Below the pieces are notes generated by a model that saw only the letters and a list, made by a program, of their open reading frames with translations, searched no databases and was not told the DNA's origin. A DNA stretch of 9,363 bases from VRUE01 sp035701465. GTDB lineage: Bacteria > Actinomycetota > Thermoleophilia > Solirubrobacterales > 70-9. Below, in pieces: positions 1 to 5,897 of this stretch. Each line of letters opens with the position of its first letter. Positions within the stretch are counted from its first letter, which is position 1. The position numbers were made by a program, and so were the translations under genes. Where the stretch lies: NCBI GenBank assembly GCA_035701465.1, contig DASSMU010000076.1, forward strand, positions 1 to 9,363. Direction: 5' to 3'.

Positions 1-81
1 TCGGCACCTCCCATGATTGGGGTGTCGGCCGCGGGGCCATCCCGCGGCCCAGTCCCCGCACCGTCATGCGCGGGGTGCCGA
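1..81 (+). promoter_or_regulatory. Candidate structured RNA (three hairpins inside a closing stem)
   Basis: The segment can fold as a multibranch structure. Bases 1-6 (TCGGCA) pair with 76-81 (TGCCGA). Bases 27-35 pair perfectly with 41-49 (GGCCGCGGG/CCCGCGGCC, loop GCCAT). Bases 54-59 pair with 70-75 (CCCCGC/GCGGGG). A weaker CCCA/TGGG hairpin lies at 11-21. It sits about 110 bases before the first gene of a likely potassium-transport block, so a leader RNA is conceivable. No known riboswitch family is matched with confidence, and some pairing is expected by chance at this GC content. It could equally be the 3' end or terminator region of a gene to the left of the window. The left edge cuts the view. 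Confidence 0.3.
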
Positions 82-177
82 CCTACCTACCGCTGGAGTC
101 GGTCAGCACTCCATACGGTCTTGGCCTGCTTGGTCCGGCGCTCGCCAGCCGCACACGCGGGTTTCGCCAGTCCCTCC

Positions 178-183
178 TAGAAT
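178..183 (+). promoter_or_regulatory. Candidate -10 element for the permease block
   Basis: TAGAAT matches the TANNNT core of a housekeeping sigma -10 box and ends 9 bases before the ATG at 193. No convincing -35 hexamer lies 16-18 bases upstream. The spacing would start transcription at or within a few bases of the ATG, giving a leaderless or nearly leaderless mRNA. That fits the lack of a purine-rich ribosome binding site there. If transcription starts here, the structured segment at 1-81 is not part of this mRNA. Confidence 0.35.
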
Positions 184-192
184 CGCCATCTG

Positions 193-381
193 ATGTCCTC
201 CCCCGAGCGGATCTACAGCGGTTCCGTCCGCGTCTTCTCGCTCGTCTTCGTCGTTCTCGGCCTGGCGCTTCTGGTGAGCACCTTCGCCAGGGGCGGCGGC
301 CCGCTTTCGGTCGGGGCGCTGCTCGGCGTCGCCTTCCTTGCGGTCGGGCTCGGGCGGCTCTGGATCTCGGCGCGAACGTGA
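193..381 (+). CDS. Small two-helix membrane protein, function unknown
   Basis: This 62-aa protein has a short polar N-terminus (about residues 1-13), a hydrophobic segment at about 14-31, a glycine-rich turn (about 34-37) and a second hydrophobic segment at about 38-57. It is therefore probably a hairpin of two membrane helices. I do not recognise a family. Its TGA stop (379-381) overlaps the GTG start of the permease gene (378) in a GTGA junction, which suggests translational coupling and co-expression. The ATG was chosen because a candidate -10 box lies at leaderless spacing upstream and no Shine-Dalgarno is visible. It could be a small accessory subunit of the permease, but that rests on position only. 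It is short, so a chance open frame is not excluded. Confidence 0.6.
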   Translation: MSSPERIYSGSVRVFSLVFVVLGLALLVSTFARGGGPLSVGALLGVAFLAVGLGRLWISART

Positions 382-2387
382 GCGAGTCCGAGAAGCCTCA
401 GAAGCAGCGTCTGGATCCGCTCCTGCGGCGCGGCCTCGGCGTCCCCGGCCTCTTCGTAGCCGTCTACTCGGCCGTTGGCTTCTCGATCTACTTCGCGCTC
501 GGCGTCGTCGCCGACCGCGGCCTCGGCCTCACCCCGCTGATCTTCCTCATCGCGGGCCTGCTCTTCGTGCTGACCACGCTCAGTTACGTCGAGGGCGGGG
601 CGATGTTCCGCGAGCGTGGCGGCTCCTCGAGCTTCGCCCGCCACGCCTTCAACGAGTTGATCGCCTTCATCGCCGGCTGGGCGATCCTGATCGACTACCT
701 GATCGTCGCCGCCCTGGCGGCGATCTCGGTTCCCCACTACCTGGAGCCGATCTCCTCCGACCTCTCCGAGGCTGGCTGGGAGATCGGCGTCGCCGGAGCG
801 GTGATCGTCGCGGCCTGCGTGCTCAACGTCCTTAACATCACCGGCCGCGGCAGGGAGCGGCCGCTGGCCGTGCTCGCCCTCGCCGACATCGCCCTGCAGA
901 TGGCGGTGATCGTGGTCGGCCTGCTGGCCGTGCTTCACCCAGATCGCCTTACCGAACAGGTCCACCTCTTCACCAGCCCGAGCTTCCGCGACATCGTCTA
1001 CTCGGCCGTGGTCGCGATGCTTGCCTACGCTGGGATCGAGGCCGCCTCGGACCTCGCCCCCGACATCGACGTCCACCCCAAAGATCTGAAGCGGATCGTC
1101 TCGCTGGGCGCCTTTGCGGTGCCGCTCGTCTACGCCGGCATGGCGGCGATCGCCCTGATGGCGGTGCCGGTCGTCGCCGGTCCGCACGGGCCCGAAACCG
1201 CGCTCGGCCACGAATTCGTCGAGGCGCCGGTGCTCGGCGTGGTCTCCGCCTATCACCCCGTCTGGGTTTCGCACGTGATGCGCTGGATGGTCGCTCTCGT
1301 TGCCACGCCGGTGCTGTTCTGGGCGGCAACGACGGCACTGCTCGGCGTCTCCCGCCATATCTACACGCTGGCGATCAACCGCCAGATTCCGAGTTGGCTG
1401 GGCAAGCTGAACAGCCGTCACGCGACCCCGCACGTGGCGATCGCGATCTCCGGCGTGATCGCGATCGGCCTGGTCGCGCCGACCGACGTCAAGCTGCTGG
1501 CCGGCATCTACGCCTTCGGCGCGACCCTGGCGATAACGATCGCCCAGCTCTCGATCGTGCGCCTGCGGGTCACCGAGCCGGAGCGCCCACGGCCGTTCCG
1601 GGTGCCGTTCGACATCCCCTGGCGCGGAGCTCGCCTGCCGGTCCCGGCGATCTTTGCTGCCGTCGTCAGCGGCCTCGCCTTCATCAGCGTGCTCGCCTAC
1701 CACGACCGCGCCCGCTGGGTCGGCGGAGGCTGGATGCTGTTCGGCCTGGTCTTCTACGTCGTCTACCGCAAGGTCTTCGAGGGGACGACCCTGACCAAGC
1801 GCGTCTCGGTGACGGAGAAGGCGCTGACCAAGCAGGTTCCCGAAGTCGCCTTCCGCAACATCCTCGTGCCCGTTTTCGGCACCAAGCTCGACGACGACAT
1901 CGTCGCCACCGCCGGCCGGCTCGCCGCGGCCGAGCAGGAGGAGTCCGGCGAAGACGTGGGCGAGACGCGGCTCCACCTCGTCTATGCGATCGAGGTCCCG
2001 CTGGCCCTTCCGCTCGACGCCGAGCTGCCACCCGAGGTGGAGGAGGAGGCACGGCGGGCGCTGAAGCGGGCCGGCGACGTGGGGGAGGAGTACGAGGACG
2101 TGAGGGTGGAGGGGGAGATCGTGCGCGCCCGCGACATCGGCGCCGGCATCGTCGAGGCGGCGCGGCTGCGCGGCGCCGAGGCGATCGTGATCGGCGGCGA
2201 GCCGCCGAGCAAGATCAAGGGCGGGGCAACGCTGGGCGGGATCGGCGCCGCCAAGCCGGCAGAGATCGGCGCCGCGACCGAGTACGTGCTGAAGAAGGCG
2301 CCATGCCGGGTGCTTCTAACAGCCCCTCCCGAGACACCTTCGGAGGCATCGTCCGAGCCACTGACCGAGCCGATCGCGGCGGACTAG
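378..2387 (+). CDS. APC-superfamily permease with C-terminal universal stress protein (USP) domain
   Basis: This 669-aa protein has two parts. Residues about 20-465 are an APC-superfamily transporter core with roughly 12 hydrophobic helices. The first is broken by small residues (GVPGLFVAVYSAVGFSIYF, 21-39), as in the unwound TM1 substrate site of this fold. Residues about 492-650 resemble a universal stress protein domain (FRNILVPVFG at the first strand, ending KKAPCRVLL). The usual USP nucleotide motif G-x2-G-x9-G(S/T) is disrupted by a glycine-rich stretch near 614-632, so ATP binding is doubtful. The GTG start overlaps the upstream stop, and the frame remains open upstream without coding character. 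The gene is followed by two TrkA-type genes and no TrkH/TrkG. Family knowledge allows amino acids as substrate, but APC-fold potassium importers (KUP, KimA) exist and the neighbours favour potassium or another cation. That assignment is inference. Confidence 0.88.
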   Translation: MSESEKPQKQRLDPLLRRGLGVPGLFVAVYSAVGFSIYFALGVVADRGLGLTPLIFLIAGLLFVLTTLSYVEGGAMFRERGGSSSFARHAFNELIAFIAGWAILIDYLIVAALAAISVPHYLEPISSDLSEAGWEIGVAGAVIVAACVLNVLNITGRGRERPLAVLALADIALQMAVIVVGLLAVLHPDRLTEQVHLFTSPSFRDIVYSAVVAMLAYAGIEAASDLAPDIDVHPKDLKRIVSLGAFAVPLVYAGMAAIALMAVPVVAGPHGPETALGHEFVEAPVLGVVSAYHPVWVSHVMRWMVALVATPVLFWAATTALLGVSRHIYTLAINRQIPSWLGKLNSRHATPHVAIAISGVIAIGLVAPTDVKLLAGIYAFGATLAITIAQLSIVRLRVTEPERPRPFRVPFDIPWRGARLPVPAIFAAVVSGLAFISVLAYHDRARWVGGGWMLFGLVFYVVYRKVFEGTTLTKRVSVTEKALTKQVPEVAFRNILVPVFGTKLDDDIVATAGRLAAAEQEESGEDVGETRLHLVYAIEVPLALPLDAELPPEVEEEARRALKRAGDVGEEYEDVRVEGEIVRARDIGAGIVEAARLRGAEAIVIGGEPPSKIKGGATLGGIGAAKPAEIGAATEYVLKKAPCRVLLTAPPETPSEASSEPLTEPIAAD

Positions 2388-2390
2388 TAT
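2361..2390 (+). promoter_or_regulatory. Candidate internal promoter for the TrkA pair
   Basis: CTGACC (2361-2366, 4/6 to TTGACA) is separated by 18 bases from TAGTAT (2385-2390, a good -10 match). The -10 box overlaps the TAG stop codon of the permease gene (2385-2387). The expected start, around 2397, would leave a short leader of about 12 bases carrying GGTGAT just before the TTG start at 2409. This would allow the TrkA genes to be transcribed separately from the permease. Confidence 0.35.
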
Positions 2391-2408
2391 CCAGCCCGTG
2401 GTGATGCC

Positions 2409-2879
2409 TTGTTCATTCTGATCGTCGGTTGCGGCCGGGTCGGCTCTTCCGTCGCTCGCGCGATGCTGCGCGAGGGGCACGAAGTCTCCTGTCTCGACGA
2501 GGACCCCGAGTCCCACGCGCGGCTCGAGGTCGGACTCGACAAGGGCTGGGAGGATCTTGGTGGCCAGTTCACGGTCGGTGCCGGACTGGAGACCGACGCC
2601 CTCGTCGCCGCCGGGATCGAGAATGCCGACGCCTTCATCGCCTCGACCGACGGCGACAACACGAACATCGTGATCGCCCAGATCGCCCAGCGCCGTTACG
2701 AAGTGCCTACGGTGATCGCCCGAATCCTCGACCCGCTGCGCGCCGAGTGGTACGAGCGCCAGGGCCTTCGCACGGTCTGCCCGACCCGGGTCGCGATCGA
2801 CATGCTGGAGAGCGCCGTCCGCGAGGGTGCGCCCCGCGGTGGCGCCGGTCCCTCGGACGGCTCGGCGGAAGCCGCGTAG
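2409..2879 (+). CDS. TrkA-type potassium regulator, N-terminal (RCK/TrkA_N) domain only
   Basis: This 156-aa protein opens with a Rossmann fold: beta strand FILIV, then G7-x-G9-x-x-G12 (GCGRVG), and acidic D30 at the end of strand 2 (CLDED), the usual NAD(H) ribose contact. A TrkA_N domain fills residues 1 to about 135. The tail is Gly/Ser/Ala-rich and no TrkA_C domain is present, unlike its downstream neighbour. TrkA proteins are cytoplasmic gating rings of potassium transporters that sense nucleotides. The start is TTG at 2409. It is the only start codon between the in-frame stop at 2385 and the fold, and it is preceded by GGTGAT, complementary to the 16S tail. The gene is in the same frame as the permease and only seven codons past its stop. 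The pair resembles ceoB/ceoC of Mycobacterium, but I give no symbol because orthology is untested. Confidence 0.88.
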   Translation: MFILIVGCGRVGSSVARAMLREGHEVSCLDEDPESHARLEVGLDKGWEDLGGQFTVGAGLETDALVAAGIENADAFIASTDGDNTNIVIAQIAQRRYEVPTVIARILDPLRAEWYERQGLRTVCPTRVAIDMLESAVREGAPRGGAGPSDGSAEAA

Positions 2880-2894
2880 GGAGGGACGGGTCGC

Positions 2895-3578
2895 ATGTAC
2901 ATCATCGTCGTAGGCGCGGGGAAGGTGGGCTGGAACCTGGCCCGCGAGCTGCTCGAAAAGGACCACGAGGTGACCGTGATCGAGAGCAACCGGCGCCGCT
3001 ACCTGACCGTCGAGCAGGAGCTGGAGCACAACGTCTCCTATGGCGACGCCTCCGAGCTCTGGGTGCTGGAGCGGGCCGGGATCCAGCGCGCCGACATGGT
3101 GATCGCGGTCACCGGCGACGATGAGGACAACATGCTGATCTGCCAGGTCGCGCGCGAGAAGTACGCCGTCGAGCGAATCATCGCCCGCGTTAACAACCCG
3201 CGCAACAAGTCCCACTTCGACCTGCTCGGGATCAAGCCCTCGGTCTCAGCCACCGACCTGATCCTGCGCCTGCTCGAGCACGAGGTGCCCGAGTACGGCC
3301 TCGTCCACCTGCTCGACCTGCAGGAGGAGCAACTGGAGATCATCGAGATGCTGCTGGGCAAGGACTCCGGCGTTACCGGCCGCCGCGTCGGCGACCTCGA
3401 GATGCCCGAAGGCAGCCTGCTGATCTCGATCCTGCGTAACGGCAAGGGCTTCGTCCCCGGGCCCGAGACCGTGCTCGAGGCCGGCGACGAGGTGCTTGCG
3501 GTACTCGACCCGGGCCACGAGGAGCAGCTGAAGACCCTCTTCGGGCCCGGCGGCAACGGCACGGGCAACGGTGGCTGA
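2895..3578 (+). CDS. TrkA-type potassium regulator with TrkA_N and TrkA_C domains
   Basis: This 227-aa protein has a TrkA_N Rossmann domain with G7-x-G9-x-x-G12 (GAGKVG) and acidic E30 closing strand 2 (TVIES), then a linker. A TrkA_C (RCK_C) domain spans about 140-218, ending DEVLAVLDPGHEEQLKTLF. The family forms cytoplasmic rings that bind NAD(H) or ATP and gate a potassium transporter. Some RCK_C domains also bind cyclic di-AMP, but I see no residue-level proof of that here. The ATG at 2895 is preceded by a clear GGGAGGG ribosome binding site (2879-2885), 15 bases after the upstream stop, so the two TrkA genes are co-transcribed. The Gly/Asn-rich C-terminal tail overlaps the start of the oxidoreductase gene by 8 bases. 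Confidence 0.92.
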   Translation: MYIIVVGAGKVGWNLARELLEKDHEVTVIESNRRRYLTVEQELEHNVSYGDASELWVLERAGIQRADMVIAVTGDDEDNMLICQVAREKYAVERIIARVNNPRNKSHFDLLGIKPSVSATDLILRLLEHEVPEYGLVHLLDLQEEQLEIIEMLLGKDSGVTGRRVGDLEMPEGSLLISILRNGKGFVPGPETVLEAGDEVLAVLDPGHEEQLKTLFGPGGNGTGNGG

Positions 3579-4803
3579 CCGGGCGGTTGACTTCCTTCTC
3601 GTCGGCGGCGGCATGGCCTCCGCCCACTGCGCGGCGGAGTTGCGCCGGCGCGGGGCCGACGGCTCGGTGCTGCTGGCGGGCCGCGAGCCGGAACCGCCCT
3701 ACGAACGCCCACCGCTCTCCAACGAGTACCTGCGCGGCGAGGCCGAGCGCGCCGACGCCTACGTCAACCCGCCCTCCTGGTACGAGGAGAATGGCGTCGA
3801 GTTGCTGAGCGGGACAAGCGTGATGTCGCTCGATCCAGAGGCGCGCACGGCGAAGCTGCAGGGCGGTGACGAGCTTCGCTTTGGCAAGGCGCTGATCGCC
3901 ACCGGGGCAGTGGTCAACATCCTCCGCGTCGAGGGCGCCGAGAACGAGGGTGTCCACTACCTGCGCGCTTTCGGCAACTCCGACGCGATCCGAGCCGACG
4001 CCGAGGCGGCCGAGCACGTCGTCCTGATCGGCGGCAGCTACATCGGCGCCGAGGTTGCCGCCTCGCTGACGGCGCGCGGGACCAAGTGCACGATCGTGAC
4101 GATGGAGGACGTGGCGCTCTCGCGCAGCTTCGGCGAGGACGCCGGGCGCTGGTTCCACGAGCTGCTCGAGTCGAAGGGTGTGACCGTGCACGGCGGCGAG
4201 GAGCTCGAGGCATACGAGGGCGACGGCCGGGTCAAGGCCGTGCTGACCAAGAGCGGGCTGGCGATCGAGTGCGATGCGGTCGTCGTCGGTGCCGGCGTGC
4301 GCCCGGATGCGATGCTGGCCGAGCGCGCCGGCCTCGAGGTCGACGACGGGATCGTCTGCGACTCGAAGCTGCAGACGTCGGCCGAGGGCATATACGCCGC
4401 GGGCGACTGCTGCTCCTATGACAGCGTCGTCCACGGCCGCCGCCTGCGGGTCGAGCACTGGGACGTGGCGATGCAGCAGGGGATGCACGCCGCCGCCAAC
4501 ATGCTCGGCGAGGACGCCGACTACGAGGTCGTGCCCTACTTCTTCAGCGACCTCGCCGACTGGGCCGGCCTCGAGTACGTCGGCCCGGCCCGGGATTGGG
4601 ACGAGGAGATCTGGCGCGGCGATCGCGACGATGGTGAGTTCTCCGTCTGGTACCTGAAGGACGGCCGCGTCGCCGGCGCCCTCAGCGTCGAGCGCTCCGA
4701 AGACCTGGCCGAGGCTCGTCGCCTCCTCGCGGATCGCGTCGACGTTTCGGGGGTCAAGGATCTAATCGCCGACTCCGGCAGCGATCTCTCGACGATCGCC
4801 TGA
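3571..4803 (+). CDS. FAD/NAD(P)-dependent oxidoreductase, ferredoxin-reductase/AIF-like
   Basis: This 410-aa flavoprotein has the two-dinucleotide-domain fold of ferredoxin and rubredoxin reductases. The FAD Rossmann motif VGGGMAS lies at 11-17, and PYERPPLSNEYL at 43-54 is typical of this group. ATGA at 110-113, the NAD(P) motif GGSYIGAE at 154-161 and the second FAD motif IYAAGDC at 274-280 (D279 contacts the flavin ribityl chain) follow. The C-terminal domain (about 320-400) resembles the AIF/ferredoxin-reductase C-terminus. No CxxC redox disulfide is present, so it is not a dihydrolipoamide- or glutathione-reductase type. The family passes electrons from NAD(P)H to a ferredoxin, rubredoxin or similar carrier; none is encoded nearby. 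The GTG start overlaps the TrkA gene by 8 bases. The TGA stop directly abuts a 46-bp palindrome. Confidence 0.92.
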   Translation: MADRAVDFLLVGGGMASAHCAAELRRRGADGSVLLAGREPEPPYERPPLSNEYLRGEAERADAYVNPPSWYEENGVELLSGTSVMSLDPEARTAKLQGGDELRFGKALIATGAVVNILRVEGAENEGVHYLRAFGNSDAIRADAEAAEHVVLIGGSYIGAEVAASLTARGTKCTIVTMEDVALSRSFGEDAGRWFHELLESKGVTVHGGEELEAYEGDGRVKAVLTKSGLAIECDAVVVGAGVRPDAMLAERAGLEVDDGIVCDSKLQTSAEGIYAAGDCCSYDSVVHGRRLRVEHWDVAMQQGMHAAANMLGEDADYEVVPYFFSDLADWAGLEYVGPARDWDEEIWRGDRDDGEFSVWYLKDGRVAGALSVERSEDLAEARRLLADRVDVSGVKDLIADSGSDLSTIA

Positions 4804-4849
4804 CGTATCCGACATTGACCACACCCCAGTGGGGTCAATGTCGGATACG
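4804..4849 (+). repeat. 46-bp palindromic repeat element, copy A (intergenic)
   Basis: The 17-base arm CGTATCCGACATTGACC (4804-4820) pairs perfectly with 4833-4849. The inner 12 bases can add CAC/GTG around a CCCA loop. It begins on the base after the oxidoreductase stop codon. The element recurs at 8458-8503 in reverse orientation (40/46 identical), and the preceding CTGA and following GC are also shared. No T-run follows on either side, so it does not look like a standard intrinsic terminator. It may still act as an mRNA 3'-end stabiliser. Confidence 0.85.
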
Positions 4850-4878
4850 GCGAGTGGATATCCTCGGGACGTTCTCAT

Positions 4879-4949
4879 TGCGGCCTGGTGTAATGGCAGC
4901 ACGCCTCGCTCTGGACGAGGTAGTCGGGGTTCGAGTCCCTGGGCCGCAG
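4879..4949 (+). tRNA. tRNA-Gln(CUG)
   Basis: The 71-base cloverleaf is complete. The acceptor stem TGCGGCC (4879-4885) pairs with GGCCGCA (4942-4948), with discriminator G at 4949, the usual tRNA-Gln end pattern including the 5' U-A pair. The D-arm is 4888-4902. The anticodon stem CCTCG/CGAGG (4904-4908/4916-4920) encloses loop CTCTGGA with anticodon CTG at 4911-4913. The variable loop is 4 bases, and the T-arm is CGGGG-TTCGAGT-CCCTG (4925-4941). CCA is not encoded. A weak TATCCT (4859-4864) is the only -10-like box upstream. TTTT follows at 4950-4953, just before a large hairpin. Confidence 0.96.
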
Positions 4950-4966
4950 TTTTGTGGGTTTTGGCG

Positions 4967-5038
4967 GCCGGGGCCTCGGGGGTCCTTCCCCAGGCCGCTT
5001 CGCGGGAGTTCCTGGGGAAGGACCCCCGAGGCCCCGGC
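4967..5038. repeat. Perfect 28-bp inverted repeat downstream of tRNA-Gln
   Basis: Bases 4967-4994 are the exact reverse complement of 5011-5038: 28 uninterrupted, very GC-rich pairs starting GCCGGGGCCTCGGGGG. The 16-base centre (4995-5010) contains its own CCGC-TTC-GCGG hairpin followed by GAGTT. The structure starts 17 bases after the tRNA. It may end or process the tRNA transcript, but no T-run follows the right arm. Such a perfect long stem is also what a recently spread palindromic repeat would look like. Its sequence is unrelated to the 46-bp element. Confidence 0.85.
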
Positions 5039-5112
5039 GAGTACCCCCTGCGCGTCCCAGGGATACCGAGGTTGAGGAGCTTGAAGTGTCCGGCTGAGCC
5101 GTCTCGTCGCTC

Positions 5113-5121
5113 TGGTAGCTT
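5113..5121 (+). promoter_or_regulatory. Candidate extended -10 promoter of the lipoprotein gene
   Basis: TGGTAGCTT has the extended -10 pattern TGN followed by TAGCTT (5116-5121), ending 9 bases before the ATG at 5131. This is the same spacing seen for the candidate at 178-183 and again suggests a leaderless or nearly leaderless mRNA. No ribosome binding site or well-placed -35 box is visible. Confidence 0.35.
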
Positions 5122-5130
5122 CGCCCTCGC

Positions 5131-5832
5131 ATGAGACTCCCTTGGACCTTGATCGTCGCTCTGGTTGGCGCTGCGCTGCTCGTCGGCTGCGGCGGGGGCG
5201 GAAGTGGCTCGACCGAATCGACTGCCACGACTACGGCGACGACTACGGCGCTGACGAAAGCGGAGTTGATCGAACAGGGCGATGCGATCTGCGCCGAGGT
5301 CAACGCCGCCGTCGGCACGGTCGGGGCGAGCAGCGCCGAAACGAGCAGTCCGGCCGCCCAGGCAGCCGACCTCTACAGCGGCATGGTGGCCAGCCTCAAA
5401 AACCTCGGGACGCCGCAGGAAGCCGCCGGGTATCCCGAATTCACCGCCGCCGCCGACGAACTCGCGACGACCGAGGGCGAAGTCAAACTCGCCTCCGAGC
5501 GCGGCGATACCGCCGGTCTCGAAGCGGCCGAATCGAAAGCATCGGCCGCGCTCTCCTCGTTCCAGGAAGCAGCGCAGGAATACGGCTTCAAAGAATGCGG
5601 CGAAGGCCCCAGCGTTCCGACCGCGACCGCTCCCGAAGGCACGGGATCGGCGGAAGCGCCTGAAGAATCCGAAGCCGAAGCGGTCGAACCGGAAGCCGAA
5701 GCCGAACCGGCGCCCGAAGTTACCCCCGAAACCGGCGGTGCTGGAGGCGCCACGGAAGGCGGAGGCACCACGGGCGGCGGTGGAGGCGGCGGTACGACCG
5801 GCGGCGAATCCGGCGGCATCGGCCCGGGGTAA
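5131..5832 (+). CDS. Secreted lipoprotein of unknown function
   Basis: This 233-aa protein has a lipoprotein signal peptide. After MRLPW comes a hydrophobic core (6-16) and the lipobox LVGC with C20 as the lipidation site, so it should be anchored on the outer face of the membrane. A Gly/Ser/Thr linker (21-40) leads to a probably helical domain (about 41-157) opening LTKAELIEQGDAIC. Two cysteines in that domain, C54 and C156, could form a disulfide. The rest is low complexity: Glu/Ala/Pro-rich (about 168-200), then Gly/Thr-rich to the end. Similar small lipoproteins are common in Solirubrobacterales, without known function. Codon use differs from the neighbours: by my count 27 GAA to 4 GAG and 5 AAA to 0 AAG. 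The ATG is supported by the signal peptide directly after it. Confidence 0.85.
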   Translation: MRLPWTLIVALVGAALLVGCGGGGSGSTESTATTTATTTALTKAELIEQGDAICAEVNAAVGTVGASSAETSSPAAQAADLYSGMVASLKNLGTPQEAAGYPEFTAAADELATTEGEVKLASERGDTAGLEAAESKASAALSSFQEAAQEYGFKECGEGPSVPTATAPEGTGSAEAPEESEAEAVEPEAEAEPAPEVTPETGGAGGATEGGGTTGGGGGGGTTGGESGGIGPG

Positions 5833-5843
5833 GCGCCTTAGCC

Positions 5844-5892
5844 GACGCGTGCTCCGTTTCGTCTCCATATGACGCCAAAGGGAGCACGCGTC
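5844..5892. terminator. Candidate bidirectional terminator between convergent genes
   Basis: GACGCGTGCTCC (5844-5855) pairs perfectly with GGAGCACGCGTC (5881-5892) around a 25-base loop. It lies between the lipoprotein stop (5830-5832) and the stop of the minus-strand ABC gene (5898-5900), where a shared terminator is expected. On the plus strand only a broken pyrimidine run (TCTCTCTTC) overlaps and follows the stem, and the loop is long, so intrinsic activity is uncertain. Confidence 0.4.
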
Positions 5893-5897
5893 TCTCT

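Noticed and set aside
66..377. Extending the permease N-terminally to an ATG at 66
   Set aside because: The added 104 residues lack family similarity and hydrophobic pattern, and would overlap the 62-aa ORF. The GTG at 378 gives a natural N-terminus.
213..1976. Long antisense open frame opposite the permease gene
   Set aside because: Composition is Asp/Arg/Gly/His-rich with no domain, and the plus strand carries an obvious membrane transporter.
4804..4849. Copy A of the palindrome as a simple intrinsic terminator
   Set aside because: No T-run follows the stem on either strand, and the same sequence occurs inside a coding region, where termination would be harmful.
4804..4849. TTGACC within the palindrome arm as the -35 box of the tRNA promoter
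   Set aside because: The only -10-like box upstream of the tRNA (TATCCT, 4859-4864) is 38 bases away, too far for a standard promoter.
4879..5038. tRNA-Gln as the attachment site of an integrated element
   Set aside because: No integrase gene or repeat of the tRNA 3' end is visible in the window.
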